A DNA stretch of 38,137 bases from a virus. Numbering within the stretch: the stretch's first letter is position 1; each line of letters begins with the position of its first letter. Positions 15,167 to 23,314 of this stretch are shown here, one piece after another. Both the position numbers and the translations under genes were made by a program. The DNA lies in IMG/VR virus record IMGVR_UViG_3300017732_000020, positions 1 through 38,137 of that record; one strand, given 5' to 3'. Under the pieces are notes generated by a model. That model was given only the letters and a program-made list of their open reading frames with translations, did no database searches and was not told where the DNA came from.

Positions 15167-16738
15167 TTAGGTGGGTAGATCTTCTTCAGGTGGTTGTTGT
15201 GCCGCTTGTGGATTCTTTGTTGGATCCATCATTGGCGTTTTCAATGCATCAACGCTAAGCTTCTGTTGTTCAAGAAGCATTTGTTGTTGCATTGCTTGCT
15301 GACGTTCACCTTGTACTTCTGCCATAGAACGTACAAGATTCAGTACATCAATACCTTGCGATGCAGCTAAACGTTTGATGACTTCATCAGTGTTAATAAA
15401 TTGTGCAATAGCTTCAGGTCCTACAGTCTGTGCCAGTGTTGTCAAGAACGAACCAAGGCTTTCACGATCTTGGCCGCGGCCTAGTGCATTGACACCTGCA
15501 ACAATAGTAGGTTTGACAATGTTTTTAGGAATGCGTGGGATTTCACCCTTACGCTGTGCTTCACTAAGTTTACGATTTAGGTACGGAACAAGGAAATCAA
15601 CAGTCAGCAAACTGAACAGTCCACCAAGTTGTTTTTCCAATTCCATTTGTGTCATACGTACTTCTTCTGCAGTTGTACGTTCTGACTGTCTGACGTTAAG
15701 AATTAGAAACGCTTCACTAAGACGACGTTCTAATACTTGTGTCATTTCGAATGCAGTTCGAAAGTCTGCAGTCTTACCAACTTGCACAACACCTACATCA
15801 TCAGGACGACCCTGAATGATTGCACCGTTACCTGCAGCAGCAAGGGTGCTAGGTTTAGTTGTACTAGAAGGGCTGACAGTAAATACAACCTTAGCGGCTG
15901 CTGCACTGCCTTCTACCAAAGCTTGGCTAAGACCTTCCAACGATTTAAGGTCACCAATAAATTGACCAACTCTGCCACGTCCATAGCTTTCACCATCGAC
16001 TGTGTTGAATCTAAGGGCAATCCAAGGCGTGTTGTTGAGTGGTGATTTACCTTGTGAACCTCTGATGATTTTGTCAGATACCTCTTGGTGCCAAACAAAA
16101 CGGTTGTTGTCACGCTTGACATGTGTGTAGACATCAATGTCATCAGCGTATGATCCATCTTCACTAACACTTTTTCTGTCAGCAAAAAAATCTTTAGGTA
16201 ATTGATCCCGAAGGATTTGTTTTGAAATACGTTCTTTTGTAATTATTTCAACTACTTGACCGTTGCCGTCCCGATCCACAACGTAGCGATTCAAAGGATA
16301 GACTTTTAATCCATTCTTGCTCATAAAGATCATAGCGTTTCCTGCTACAACCAAATGCAACAAAGCCTGATGCACCGCAACACGGTCATCAGACGCTGCA
16401 ATTGATTCAAGAATAATACGCTCAATCTTTGCAAAAGACAAATCAAGTTCGGATTTAACTTGTGGTCCGAAGTCTTGACCCAGCTGACTTTCATCAAGCT
16501 GCAATTTAAAGAAACTGGTTTGTACAGGGAGTAGAGCCAACATCAACGCAGATGCCAGCGCAACACAACCCTTCGCCCCAACGCTTTGGTAAGGTGTCTT
16601 AAGTTGTTTCATGCCCATGGTATATTCTTCATGACCACGAATCAAGTATGGAAGTGTCAGTTCTGATGCTTGACGTGCTTCTTCAAGAAACTGGGAACGA
16701 TCGCTAGTTAAATAATCATATCGTGTACGTGCTGACAT
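15167..16738 (-). CDS. portal (head-tail connector) protein, T7 gp8-like, 523 aa
   Basis: Family landmarks are clear: YDYLTSDRSQFLEEARQASELTLPYL at the start, the GAKGCVALASALMLALLPVQTSFFKL helix near 55-80, then YGRGRVGQFIGDLKSLEGL and the ERTTAEEVRMTQMELEKQLGG helix. It ends in a Gln/Met-rich helix and a Pro-rich tail. It forms the dodecameric ring through which DNA is packaged. Its ATG overlaps the previous stop by one base and it ends two bases before the scaffold ATG. Confidence 0.95.
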   Translation of the reverse strand: MSARTRYDYLTSDRSQFLEEARQASELTLPYLIRGHEEYTMGMKQLKTPYQSVGAKGCVALASALMLALLPVQTSFFKLQLDESQLGQDFGPQVKSELDLSFAKIERIILESIAASDDRVAVHQALLHLVVAGNAMIFMSKNGLKVYPLNRYVVDRDGNGQVVEIITKERISKQILRDQLPKDFFADRKSVSEDGSYADDIDVYTHVKRDNNRFVWHQEVSDKIIRGSQGKSPLNNTPWIALRFNTVDGESYGRGRVGQFIGDLKSLEGLSQALVEGSAAAAKVVFTVSPSSTTKPSTLAAAGNGAIIQGRPDDVGVVQVGKTADFRTAFEMTQVLERRLSEAFLILNVRQSERTTAEEVRMTQMELEKQLGGLFSLLTVDFLVPYLNRKLSEAQRKGEIPRIPKNIVKPTIVAGVNALGRGQDRESLGSFLTTLAQTVGPEAIAQFINTDEVIKRLAASQGIDVLNLVRSMAEVQGERQQAMQQQMLLEQQKLSVDALKTPMMDPTKNPQAAQQPPEEDLPT

Positions 16739-17550
16739 TATACATTAAGTGAAGAAATTTTCATGAAGCGATCACCAGCCCGACCAAAGGTGCCACGAAG
16801 ACCTCTACGTTGCAGTTGCTGCTGAGTTGCACCACCAGTACCACGATCAGCAAACCTAATTCCCTCTACTTGCTGACGTGGACCCTGTGCTGCCAAAGCC
16901 TGCTGGAAAGAACCTTGCATTTCTTGCATCGCTGCTGCGGCTGCAGCACGTTCTTGCTCCATCTGTGATTTCAAAAATCCTAGTTGATTTTGGAAACCAG
17001 AAGTCAAGCCAGCTATTCGACTATTAAGGTCACCAATTTGACTTTCGAAACCACTCGTATCAAACGCCGGTTGTTGTTGCTCCGCCGGTTGTTGTCCGTC
17101 GTTTTGTGGTGTGTACTCTGGAATATTTGATGTAACAGTATTCCCATCCTGTTTTGATTTTGATCGTTTTTTAGTTTGTGACTTACTCGGTTGACTGCTG
17201 GGTTGATAGGCTAGTGCACGTGCTGCACCACCTTTAATTTTTAGTGGTTCAAATGTAGGTCTTGAAGCAGCAGGATTCCTAACCTGAGTTCGATTAGATC
17301 TACTATCAAACCCTCTAGCTGCTTCTCTGTAATCACCGATGTTTCGGTTCTGAATTCCTTGAAGACTAATACCTTTTTTTGCAGCTTTCTGACCTTCTTC
17401 TTTACTAATCGTACCGTCTGAACTTATCTTGCTGATAAATTTCTGACGCTTGTATTTTTCTGGGTCACTTTTTTTGAGACTTTTACTTTTCTGTGTCCGC
17501 TGATAGTCAGCAATTATGTTGTTAGATGAGTAACGGGTTTTTTTAGCCAT
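16738..17550 (-). CDS. probable virion structural protein upstream of portal (270 aa)
   Basis: The start at 17550 (MAKKTRYSSNN) overlaps the preceding stop by one base (TAATG), which favours it over an in-frame ATG 30 bases upstream. Residues 1-140 are basic and Ser/Lys-rich, then comes a Gln/Pro-rich linker, a coiled-coil segment (FESQIGDLNSRIAGLTSGF to MQEMQGSFQQALAA) and a Gly/Arg-rich tail. This is the location of T7 gp6.7/gp7.3, small virion or tail-assembly proteins. No domain is recognised and the virion role is inferred. Confidence 0.65.
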   Translation of the reverse strand: MAKKTRYSSNNIIADYQRTQKSKSLKKSDPEKYKRQKFISKISSDGTISKEEGQKAAKKGISLQGIQNRNIGDYREAARGFDSRSNRTQVRNPAASRPTFEPLKIKGGAARALAYQPSSQPSKSQTKKRSKSKQDGNTVTSNIPEYTPQNDGQQPAEQQQPAFDTSGFESQIGDLNSRIAGLTSGFQNQLGFLKSQMEQERAAAAAAMQEMQGSFQQALAAQGPRQQVEGIRFADRGTGGATQQQLQRRGLRGTFGRAGDRFMKISSLNV

Positions 17551-17714
17551 TAGTTTTCCTCCATGTATTGAATGATCCACTCAACGACACTGCGTTGACC
17601 AGATCTGTACATAATTTTTTCTATTGTATCGTCAGGTGTTGGATTAGTAGGTGGGAAAGATTCCTCAAGTGCATGGACAAGACCCTGGGAGTTCATCCCC
17701 AGGACTTCAAGCAT
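17550..17714 (-). CDS. conserved-looking small hypothetical protein (54 aa)
   Basis: From ATG at 17712-17714 the product is MLEVLGMNSQGLVHALEESF, then PPTNPTPDDTIEKIMYRSGQ and VVEWIIQYMEEN. It overlaps the ribonucleotide reductase small-subunit gene by 8 bases and the next gene by one. In-frame ATGs at 17729 and 17696 are alternatives. No function is recognised. Confidence 0.6.
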   Translation of the reverse strand: MLEVLGMNSQGLVHALEESFPPTNPTPDDTIEKIMYRSGQRSVVEWIIQYMEEN

Positions 17715-18423
17715 ATTGGGGGAGGTCATTGTTGCTATGTTCAAAGAAAGCTGGAACTCGTGATGCTCGTGTAAAAGTAAGCTCAGGAGCTTTGCCCTCA
17801 TACATCAAACGATCGCTAGAATCCAGCCAAAATTTTTTGTTTAAATATTTATCAGGGTTTGTTGCAGACAGCGGCTGCAGAACCCAGTTTATAGTTGCCT
17901 TCCTGAGACGATCAAGAGAAGGACTGATGTTATACCCCAGCTCGCTATGAACCAAACTATTGGCAGCCACGTGAATTTGTTCATCTCTGCTTATGTCTGC
18001 GGAAACTGTTCGCATTCCAGGGTCACCAACAGCGCGGAAGAGTGGTAGAAGAACGAAGAAAATTGCACGCTCAGCGACCATGGCCTTAGTGATCGTATGA
18101 TCTGGATGCGCTGTCCAAGCATCACGTAACCGTAACGCTTCGGTCTCAGCTTTTTCATTAACCCCGTGAGCATTGGCAATGTAATTAAGTGCGAGATCAT
18201 GTTTTTCCTCGTCTTTGACGTTGGAGAGTAGTAGTTCACGCGCCAACGACGGTACTTCGGTAGCAAGAGCTTCATTAATAAACTCTCCCACAGGCAGTTC
18301 CATATGTCTGATGGCAAGGGCACGTTGTAATACTTCTTGTGCCCCCTCCTTTACTGTACCAGCAGTCGTCTGTACTGGTGTCCATGTTCTTTTTCGTTCG
18401 ATTAGTTTTTGATACGGGTTCAT
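17707..18423 (-). CDS. nrdB: ribonucleotide reductase small (beta) subunit, class I-type, lacking the canonical radical tyrosine
   Basis: A 238-residue ferritin-like protein coupled by an ATGA overlap to the alpha subunit. Metal-ligand motifs are E72-x2-H75 (VKDEEKH) and E148-x2-H151 (SRDEQIH), with a further Glu118 (MVAERA) and an early Glu around 42-51. In E. coli NrdB the radical Tyr122 is four residues after the first ligand His; here that position is Leu79, and the nearest Tyr is at 81. It is far shorter than bacterial NrdB (about 375 aa). Published reannotation of cyanophage reductases as class I with a divergent beta subunit fits this pair. The type of cofactor cannot be told from sequence. 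Confidence 0.82.
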   Translation of the reverse strand: MNPYQKLIERKRTWTPVQTTAGTVKEGAQEVLQRALAIRHMELPVGEFINEALATEVPSLARELLLSNVKDEEKHDLALNYIANAHGVNEKAETEALRLRDAWTAHPDHTITKAMVAERAIFFVLLPLFRAVGDPGMRTVSADISRDEQIHVAANSLVHSELGYNISPSLDRLRKATINWVLQPLSATNPDKYLNKKFWLDSSDRLMYEGKAPELTFTRASRVPAFFEHSNNDLPQYA

Positions 18424-19805
18424 TCTTGACAGTCACATTGTGGTTCATTAGATGACTCCATAAATAGGTCTTCAAGATAATCGTCAATGTCTCCCTGCAA
18501 AGCAGCATAGACATCTGATTTGTCTTGTGTGTCCCCCATTACTTGGAGTGAATAGTAAAGGGAGGTTTGCGAGGAATGTAACCACTCTTCAATAAAGGCT
18601 TCGTCATATGTAACGACATCACTCCAACTGTTGAAGCTATACCCGTGAAGAAGTCCCGTACGGTCAAGCAAAGACATGATGCCATCAGCAACACGTTTAT
18701 AGTTTACCCAACCAACTTCTGATGCAATTTCTACATCACCATATTCATATGTTTGGACACCAAAAGTGCCACTATCTCTGTCTACTGTACGTCCAACAGG
18801 CGGGGCGATTTCTGGTGTGCAAGTATAACCATCAAGATCCTTGCTTCGATAACTGCAGGAGGCAGTAGGTGCAATAGCAAAGGCGCGTACCATATTATGA
18901 GACCTAGCCATTGCTGCGGCAGACTCGATACCAACGACAAACTTAGAAACCAATTCATAGGCTGGTGTGCGTACCACTTCGCCTGCATTGTGCTGGTCCA
19001 AAGCAATGCCAAATTGCTCATAGGTTACTCCGTACCGCCGTAGGAGATTTGCCAATCCAAGCATTCCAAGTCCGACTTGTCGGTCTGTTTCTGACGGTAG
19101 ATATTCTCCTGAATCGCCAACGCCAGTTTTAGCATGGAGGGTACACAGCTCCGACATGCCCTGAACAAAAGCTCCTGGGATTTCGTCGAACTCACAGGCA
19201 CCGAGATTGACGTGCTGCAGCAAGCATGTTCCGCGTGAGGGCAAATACACTTCCAAACAGACGTTGCCTCGGATCCGTGTTCCTTCTTTGTCATACTTTA
19301 CTTTGTTTAACCATACATCTCCAGACTTAATAGCAAAGAGAAGTTTATCTTTAAATGTACATTCTTGCCACCATTCATCAGTAATGTTGATACATCGCTT
19401 GACCCAAGGCAACTCTGATCGTGAGACAGTAATAAACTCAAGAGCATCAGCATGATTGAGATCTAAATGACACACAATCGCACCATTACGATAGGTACCA
19501 CCTCTCCTCAGTATCTCATTTAAGGTGCTGTAGATTTTGGCGAATGATACTGGTCCGCTTGCAACAAGCTTGTCATTTCCTTTTGTTGATTCCGTTCCTT
19601 TGGGTCGCAGTTCCGACAAGTGGACCGCGCAGCCTGCTCCATTTCGTAAAGCATAAGAAGCAAATCTCCAGCTTGCTTCAATTCCATCAGTTCCCTCCAT
19701 AGAATCTTGGACGACAAAAACCGTGCACGACACCGGCAACCTAGACGTTGGGTTATCCAACCAAGATTGGACACGTCCCGTGCGAGAAATAAGTGAGGTG
19801 GTCAT
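18420..19805 (-). CDS. nrdA: ribonucleotide reductase large (alpha) subunit, cyanophage class I type
   Basis: A 461-residue catalytic subunit without an ATP-cone domain. Active-site residues can be placed: Cys27 (VSCTVF) and Cys194 (GTCLLQHVNL) as the redox pair, and N181-x-C183-x-E185 (GNVCLEV) as the radical-loop triad. Tyr417-Tyr418 (SLYYSL) corresponds to the Tyr730-Tyr731 radical path of E. coli NrdA, and a C-terminal CDC at 457-459 serves as thiol relay. The Tyr pair and the adjacent beta subunit support class I rather than the older class II label for cyanophage enzymes. It makes dNTPs for phage replication. It overlaps mazG by four bases (ATGA). Confidence 0.9.
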   Translation of the reverse strand: MTTSLISRTGRVQSWLDNPTSRLPVSCTVFVVQDSMEGTDGIEASWRFASYALRNGAGCAVHLSELRPKGTESTKGNDKLVASGPVSFAKIYSTLNEILRRGGTYRNGAIVCHLDLNHADALEFITVSRSELPWVKRCINITDEWWQECTFKDKLLFAIKSGDVWLNKVKYDKEGTRIRGNVCLEVYLPSRGTCLLQHVNLGACEFDEIPGAFVQGMSELCTLHAKTGVGDSGEYLPSETDRQVGLGMLGLANLLRRYGVTYEQFGIALDQHNAGEVVRTPAYELVSKFVVGIESAAAMARSHNMVRAFAIAPTASCSYRSKDLDGYTCTPEIAPPVGRTVDRDSGTFGVQTYEYGDVEIASEVGWVNYKRVADGIMSLLDRTGLLHGYSFNSWSDVVTYDEAFIEEWLHSSQTSLYYSLQVMGDTQDKSDVYAALQGDIDDYLEDLFMESSNEPQCDCQE

Positions 19806-20173
19806 TCGATAATAAGATCTTGCAAATTAGGTTCTTTATAATTTGGTCCTTTTAGGACCTTCCCGTCAGGACGGTAGATTGGTTTGCCGTGCTCATCAAG
19901 TTTTGACATGTTTGAATCATGGATGCGGCACATTGCTTCGTCAAGATCCCATTCTTGTGATGCAGCAAATTGGTAGCAAACATATACAAGGTCTGCTAGT
20001 TCTTTCAGTTGCTCACAATCATCTTTCATGTGGTAAGCTTCATGGAATTCAGACCATTCTTCATCGATCAAAGATTTCTGAATCGAACGCTGTTCTTTCC
20101 CAGTCATCAAAATATATGCTGAGCGGAACTGTTCGGCCATCGTCATCAGGCTGCGATGAATGTAAGAGTTCAT
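19802..20173 (-). CDS. mazG: MazG-like nucleotide pyrophosphohydrolase (123 aa)
   Basis: The all-alpha NTP-PPase signature is present: E39-x2-E42 in DEEWSEFHEAY and E58-x2-D61 in KELADLVYVCYQF, which bind Mg. The C-terminal part has HDSNMSKLDEHGKPIYR, typical of phage MazG. The start is uncertain: ATG at 20173 overlaps the DUF3310 gene by 113 bases, and ATGs at 20146 or 20140 are alternatives. Family enzymes hydrolyse NTPs or dNTPs. In cyanophages a role in nucleotide recycling or (p)ppGpp control has been proposed. It sits directly before the reductase genes, consistent with nucleotide metabolism. Confidence 0.85.
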   Translation of the reverse strand: MNSYIHRSLMTMAEQFRSAYILMTGKEQRSIQKSLIDEEWSEFHEAYHMKDDCEQLKELADLVYVCYQFAASQEWDLDEAMCRIHDSNMSKLDEHGKPIYRPDGKVLKGPNYKEPNLQDLIIE

Positions 20174-20351
20174 TTTCAAGGTAGTGGATAGCTTTTTTAA
20201 GGTCTTCAACCTTTGTGTCAGGACTTTTGTAACCGGCACGGCAAATATATTTAATAGCATTGCCGAGATGGTAACTGAGTTGTTGATCGCGGATAAAATC
20301 CCATACCTCTATGCTTCCTCGGATGTAGTGAGAAGGGGACGGCTGGGCCAT
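20061..20351 (-). CDS. DUF3310 protein (T7 gp1.7-type family), 96 aa
   Basis: HYIRGSIEVWDFI, then LSYHLGNAIKYICRAG and KVEDLKKAIHYLENEL form the compact DUF3310 pattern found in many phages; T7 gp1.7, a nucleotide kinase, carries a related segment. The last 30 residues are read from DNA shared with the N-terminus of MazG in another frame. It overlaps the NblA-like gene by 43 bases. Biochemical function here is not established. Confidence 0.8.
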   Translation of the reverse strand: MAQPSPSHYIRGSIEVWDFIRDQQLSYHLGNAIKYICRAGYKSPDTKVEDLKKAIHYLENELLHSSQPDDDGRTVPLSIYFDDWERTAFDSEIFDR

Positions 20352-20539
20352 TTTTTTACTAGGTTGGTAACAGTGTTTGCAAGGCAGAAGTTCTGCTTTT
20401 GCAGGGCAAGGTAAACAGTAATAATATCTTTTTTGTCAGCGTCTTTTAACAAGTCTTCAATCTGTCGAAGCTTGAACTGTTGCTCCATCGTCAGTTCGAT
20501 TACTGGCGGTGGCGGGTAGCCATGGTATGACTCGTTCAT
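20309..20539 (-). CDS. nblA: NblA-like phycobilisome degradation adaptor (76 aa)
   Basis: The core IELTMEQQFKLRQIED, then VYLALQKQN and FCLANTVTNLVKKWP follows the NblA layout (ELTLEQ-F-xR-xE, an amphipathic helix, then L..LLKHQW). NblA docks on phycobilisomes and delivers phycobiliproteins to host Clp protease, freeing amino acids. Phage versions are known in freshwater and marine cyanophages. Start choice is open: ATGs at 20551, 20539 and 20488 are in frame. The last would cut off the conserved ELT, so an upstream start is preferred even though it overlaps the exonuclease gene by about 80 bases. A Pro-rich leader (YPPPPV) precedes the core. Confidence 0.75.
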   Translation of the reverse strand: MNESYHGYPPPPVIELTMEQQFKLRQIEDLLKDADKKDIITVYLALQKQNFCLANTVTNLVKKWPSRPLLTTSEEA

Positions 20540-21227
20540 TGATGGCGTCATAGTCAGTATGTTGTAAGATTTTTGCAAGACGTGCATTCATCAAAGCTGT
20601 TTCTTCACCCAATTCTTTGGACTCAAAAGCTTTGACAACTGTGTCCCATGTGTAACCATCTTTGTCTAACAAAGCAATAGCACGTTTAACGCCAATACCA
20701 GGAACGCCGCCATATCCATCTGTTTGGTCACCGGCAAGTGTTTGAATCAAATGCCAACGCATACCTTCCTCCTCTGTAACGTCAATGGTTTCATCAAGGT
20801 TGTATAGTTTGCCAGGGATTTGACGCATGTCTTTGTCTGGGCTGACAATGATGTTGCCAGGTTCAAAGGTTGCGTAGATACCCATAGCATCGTCGGCTTC
20901 TAGTTCAGGGATGCGAACTACTTTGTAACGTTGATCAAGTTTGTTGATAACTCGCCTATAACCACAAGGCTTTTTCCGATTTCGGTGACCCTTGTAATCT
21001 GGGTAAATTTTTTTTCTAAAATTCTTAGAGTCACTAAAAAACAGAATCACTTCTGGCGTGTCCCACATGAAGTGCTGTTTGATCTTTGTCAGTTCACGCT
21101 CAACACTTTTCAGTGCTTCACTAAACCTGCTGATGACAACAATAACGTCGTCACCCCAATCAATTTCATCCTCTGCTGCAGCACAGCATTTGTAGACAAT
21201 AAAGTCAGCGTCAACTAGCAGTTTCAT
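20457..21227 (-). CDS. 5'-3' exonuclease (T7 gp6-like, FEN family), 256 aa
   Basis: Acidic metal-binding residues appear as D6/D8 in LLVDADFIVYK, EADDAMG and the SPDKDM segment. The helix-three-turn-helix DNA-binding motif is GDQTDGYGGVPGIGVKRA. The SKNFRKKIYPDYKGHR segment is the usual arch-region signature. In T7 the enzyme degrades host DNA, removes RNA primers and serves recombination. The C-terminal 27 residues lie in DNA also read as the NblA-like N-terminus. The ATG overlaps the homing endonuclease stop (ATGA). Confidence 0.93.
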   Translation of the reverse strand: MKLLVDADFIVYKCCAAAEDEIDWGDDVIVVISRFSEALKSVERELTKIKQHFMWDTPEVILFFSDSKNFRKKIYPDYKGHRNRKKPCGYRRVINKLDQRYKVVRIPELEADDAMGIYATFEPGNIIVSPDKDMRQIPGKLYNLDETIDVTEEEGMRWHLIQTLAGDQTDGYGGVPGIGVKRAIALLDKDGYTWDTVVKAFESKELGEETALMNARLAKILQHTDYDAINERVIPWLPATASNRTDDGATVQASTD

Positions 21228-21625
21228 TTTTTAGAGTGGTACCAGGCAAAGAATTCGTCGCACTTAGCACGGCGACGTTCGTGCATGTAGGGATAGAAAC
21301 GGATGATCAAATCGTGAATGTCTTTACGTCGGTGCAAAGACCAAAGACCATGAGGTTTGTGGTGTTCTTTGTCTGAAGGGTATTTACGAAGACCACTAAC
21401 TTTTCCGACGCAATTGATAGCTTCGTAAAATGACCACAGAACATCCATGTCAGTCATTTTAACTTTCATCTCCCAACAATCACTTGATTTTTTATAAGTG
21501 AGACAACCTTCACCTTCGAAGATTCCGATAGCCCAGGCATAAGGGTCAGTGAACGTCAGCCCAACTGTATCCTTGCTTGGCTTCTGCTGCGATTGGTATT
21601 CTGAGATTGTAGTATTGTCCTGCAT
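21224..21625 (-). CDS. single-motif LAGLIDADG homing endonuclease (133 aa)
   Basis: WAIGIFEGEGCLTY (residues 31-44) is one LAGLIDADG helix of the GIFEGEGC type. Later segments (WEMKVKMTDMDVLWSFYEAI, GLWSLHRRKDIHDLI) follow the usual beta-sheet and helix order. A single motif means it would act as a homodimer. The ATG at 21625 lies inside the DNA polymerase gene in another frame; the recognisable domain starts about where the polymerase stops (21546). An ATG at 21685 is also in frame. It has no intron of its own nearby, so it is free-standing and presumably cuts a neighbouring replication gene in phages that lack it. Confidence 0.78.
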   Translation of the reverse strand: MQDNTTISEYQSQQKPSKDTVGLTFTDPYAWAIGIFEGEGCLTYKKSSDCWEMKVKMTDMDVLWSFYEAINCVGKVSGLRKYPSDKEHHKPHGLWSLHRRKDIHDLIIRFYPYMHERRRAKCDEFFAWYHSKK

Positions 21626-22826
21626 CTGCTGCAGTACGTTCGAGGCAAGTTGATAAGGAGTTTGCATAATTTGGGTGGGTTTCAAACTGCAGTTCGTCGT
21701 GGATAAATGCGAGCTGATTGCACGGTATATCCAGTTCTTTTGTTGCTGTATCGTTCAGTACCATCCAGCGTTTTGCTAAAACTCCGGACCCTGACTGAAG
21801 CAAATAGTTGAGAGATTTATGTTGACTATCAACCTTAATTGGTCTTCCGTCAATAGAAATTACGTAACCTTTTTTGCTGGCTTTTTTAATATCCGCAAGT
21901 AATTCTGCAAGACCATCAATAGCTAACACAAATGCGTTTCTAATTTCTGTACCTTTTTTCTTTGCAGCTGCGTCTTTTAGGGTAGAGTCAAAAGATTGTC
22001 CGATTTTGACGTCTCCGGCTCCATAAAGGAAGGCGTAGCTAACGGTTTTGACAGCACGTCTGGAGATTCCAATTTTGTCGGCATTAACTTGGTGAATGTC
22101 GCCATTGATGAGAATATCCGCGTAGCGACCCCCGTCATAGCGTGCAAGGTAATGAGCGAGCATCCTAAGTCCAATACCAGCAAGGTCGGCACCAACCATG
22201 ATGTTCCCTGGCGTTGGTTTGAAGAGTTGTCTACAGTCATGATCAGAAGGTACTTGACTTAAATTTGGTTTACGATGTGCACAACGATGTGTGTTAGTTG
22301 CAACTGAGCAGTGATGATGTACTCGACTAGCAGTCGTACATAGCTTGAGCCATGCGTTCGTGCCTTGCGAGATCATCCCCAATTTCTTTGTAATAGTTAG
22401 ACACTTCAGAAAGCCCTCGGCAATCGTAATCCCACTCGAAGCAACTTCCTTGAGTACATTCTCGTCGATTACTGCTTTGCCCGTTTCTGTTCGTAATGTT
22501 GGTTTCCATCCGTAATGTTCTCCCAAGAACCATGCAATGTGGTCCCGTGATGTGGGGTTGAGTTCAGTGATGCGGGTGAATGTTGCTCCGGCGATATACC
22601 CGTAGCGTCTGTTATTTGCCTTAGGAGTGAATTCCGATCTTGGCGCGTAAGCGTGCCCGTCGCGTAATACTGCACAAGTTTCTTCAAGTTCTGCTCTGAG
22701 AGAAGATGACAATTCCCATGCAGCGCGTTCATCAAAATACCATCCATGAAGTTCTTGTTGGGTGAGAAGTTGTGCAACCTGGTGTTCTAATTTTACGAAC
22801 TCAGGTATTTGTGGAAGTGGTCGCAT
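21546..22826 (-). CDS. DNA polymerase, family A polymerase domain (separate frame), 426 aa
   Basis: Catalytic motifs are intact: motif A GADLAGIGLRMLAHYLARYD (Asp214), motif B RRAVKTVSYAFLYGAG (Lys260, Tyr264) and motif C FIHDELQFE (Asp377). Tyr264 is the residue at the E. coli Phe762 position, as in T7 Tyr526. It ends GYSWADVH like T7-type enzymes. It begins PLPQIPEFVKLEHQVAQLL, where the thumb normally follows the exonuclease domain, but the exonuclease lies in a different frame upstream. The ATG at 22824-22826 overlaps that frame by 34 bases and has no Shine-Dalgarno. The insert that holds the thioredoxin-binding loop in T7 is short here (about residues 60-85). Confidence 0.93.
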   Translation of the reverse strand: MRPLPQIPEFVKLEHQVAQLLTQQELHGWYFDERAAWELSSSLRAELEETCAVLRDGHAYAPRSEFTPKANNRRYGYIAGATFTRITELNPTSRDHIAWFLGEHYGWKPTLRTETGKAVIDENVLKEVASSGITIAEGFLKCLTITKKLGMISQGTNAWLKLCTTASRVHHHCSVATNTHRCAHRKPNLSQVPSDHDCRQLFKPTPGNIMVGADLAGIGLRMLAHYLARYDGGRYADILINGDIHQVNADKIGISRRAVKTVSYAFLYGAGDVKIGQSFDSTLKDAAAKKKGTEIRNAFVLAIDGLAELLADIKKASKKGYVISIDGRPIKVDSQHKSLNYLLQSGSGVLAKRWMVLNDTATKELDIPCNQLAFIHDELQFETHPNYANSLSTCLERTAADAGQYYNLRIPIAAEAKQGYSWADVH

Positions 22827-23314
22827 AGTTTGCGAGTGACGTTTACATCTTGTACGCAATAATCTTGCATCTCTTGACTCCAGTCTTGCCAGTCAGTGTT
22901 TTTTCCGAAAGACCCTTTGTATTCTCCCAACCTATACCCGTAGGATTCAAGTGAATGTCTACCGTATAGTTGTAGTGGCATTTGGTCCCAGTTACGGCCT
23001 TGATCAACTTTGATCATGTCTGTGTGATACAGACGCGACAACAACAAAGTGTCTACAACCATGGCGGTTGGTGAGAACCACGAGTAAATCTTGCGAAGAC
23101 AGGGGATGTCGTAACCGATGACATTGTGTCCAACAATGACGTCAGCATCTTCGAGCCTTTGTACACCACGGGTGATCGGCTCAGCGTTACCTTGGTCGTT
23201 GTAAACAATCGTCTCACCAGTTTCCTGCTCATGAATAACAAGACAGTGGATCTTGGTAACATCATTAAGAAGACCGTTGCTTTCTAGATCGAATACTAGA
23301 GTGTTTCCAGACAT
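22793..23314 (-). CDS. DNA polymerase 3'-5' proofreading exonuclease domain (separate frame), 173 aa
   Basis: Exo I (FDLESNG, Asp9/Glu11), Exo II (GHNVIGYD) and Exo III (YCVQDVNVT) residues are all present, so proofreading should be active. The frame stops after HFHKYLSS at 22793. The polymerase domain follows in the -1 frame (about +2) with a 34-base overlap. The start is ATG at 23312-23314; an in-frame ATG at 23338 would add eight residues. T7-type enzymes are normally one chain of 580-700 residues. Possible explanations are true subunit separation, programmed frameshifting or a one-base assembly error. Confidence 0.88.
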   Translation of the reverse strand: MSGNTLVFDLESNGLLNDVTKIHCLVIHEQETGETIVYNDQGNAEPITRGVQRLEDADVIVGHNVIGYDIPCLRKIYSWFSPTAMVVDTLLLSRLYHTDMIKVDQGRNWDQMPLQLYGRHSLESYGYRLGEYKGSFGKNTDWQDWSQEMQDYCVQDVNVTRKLCDHFHKYLSS

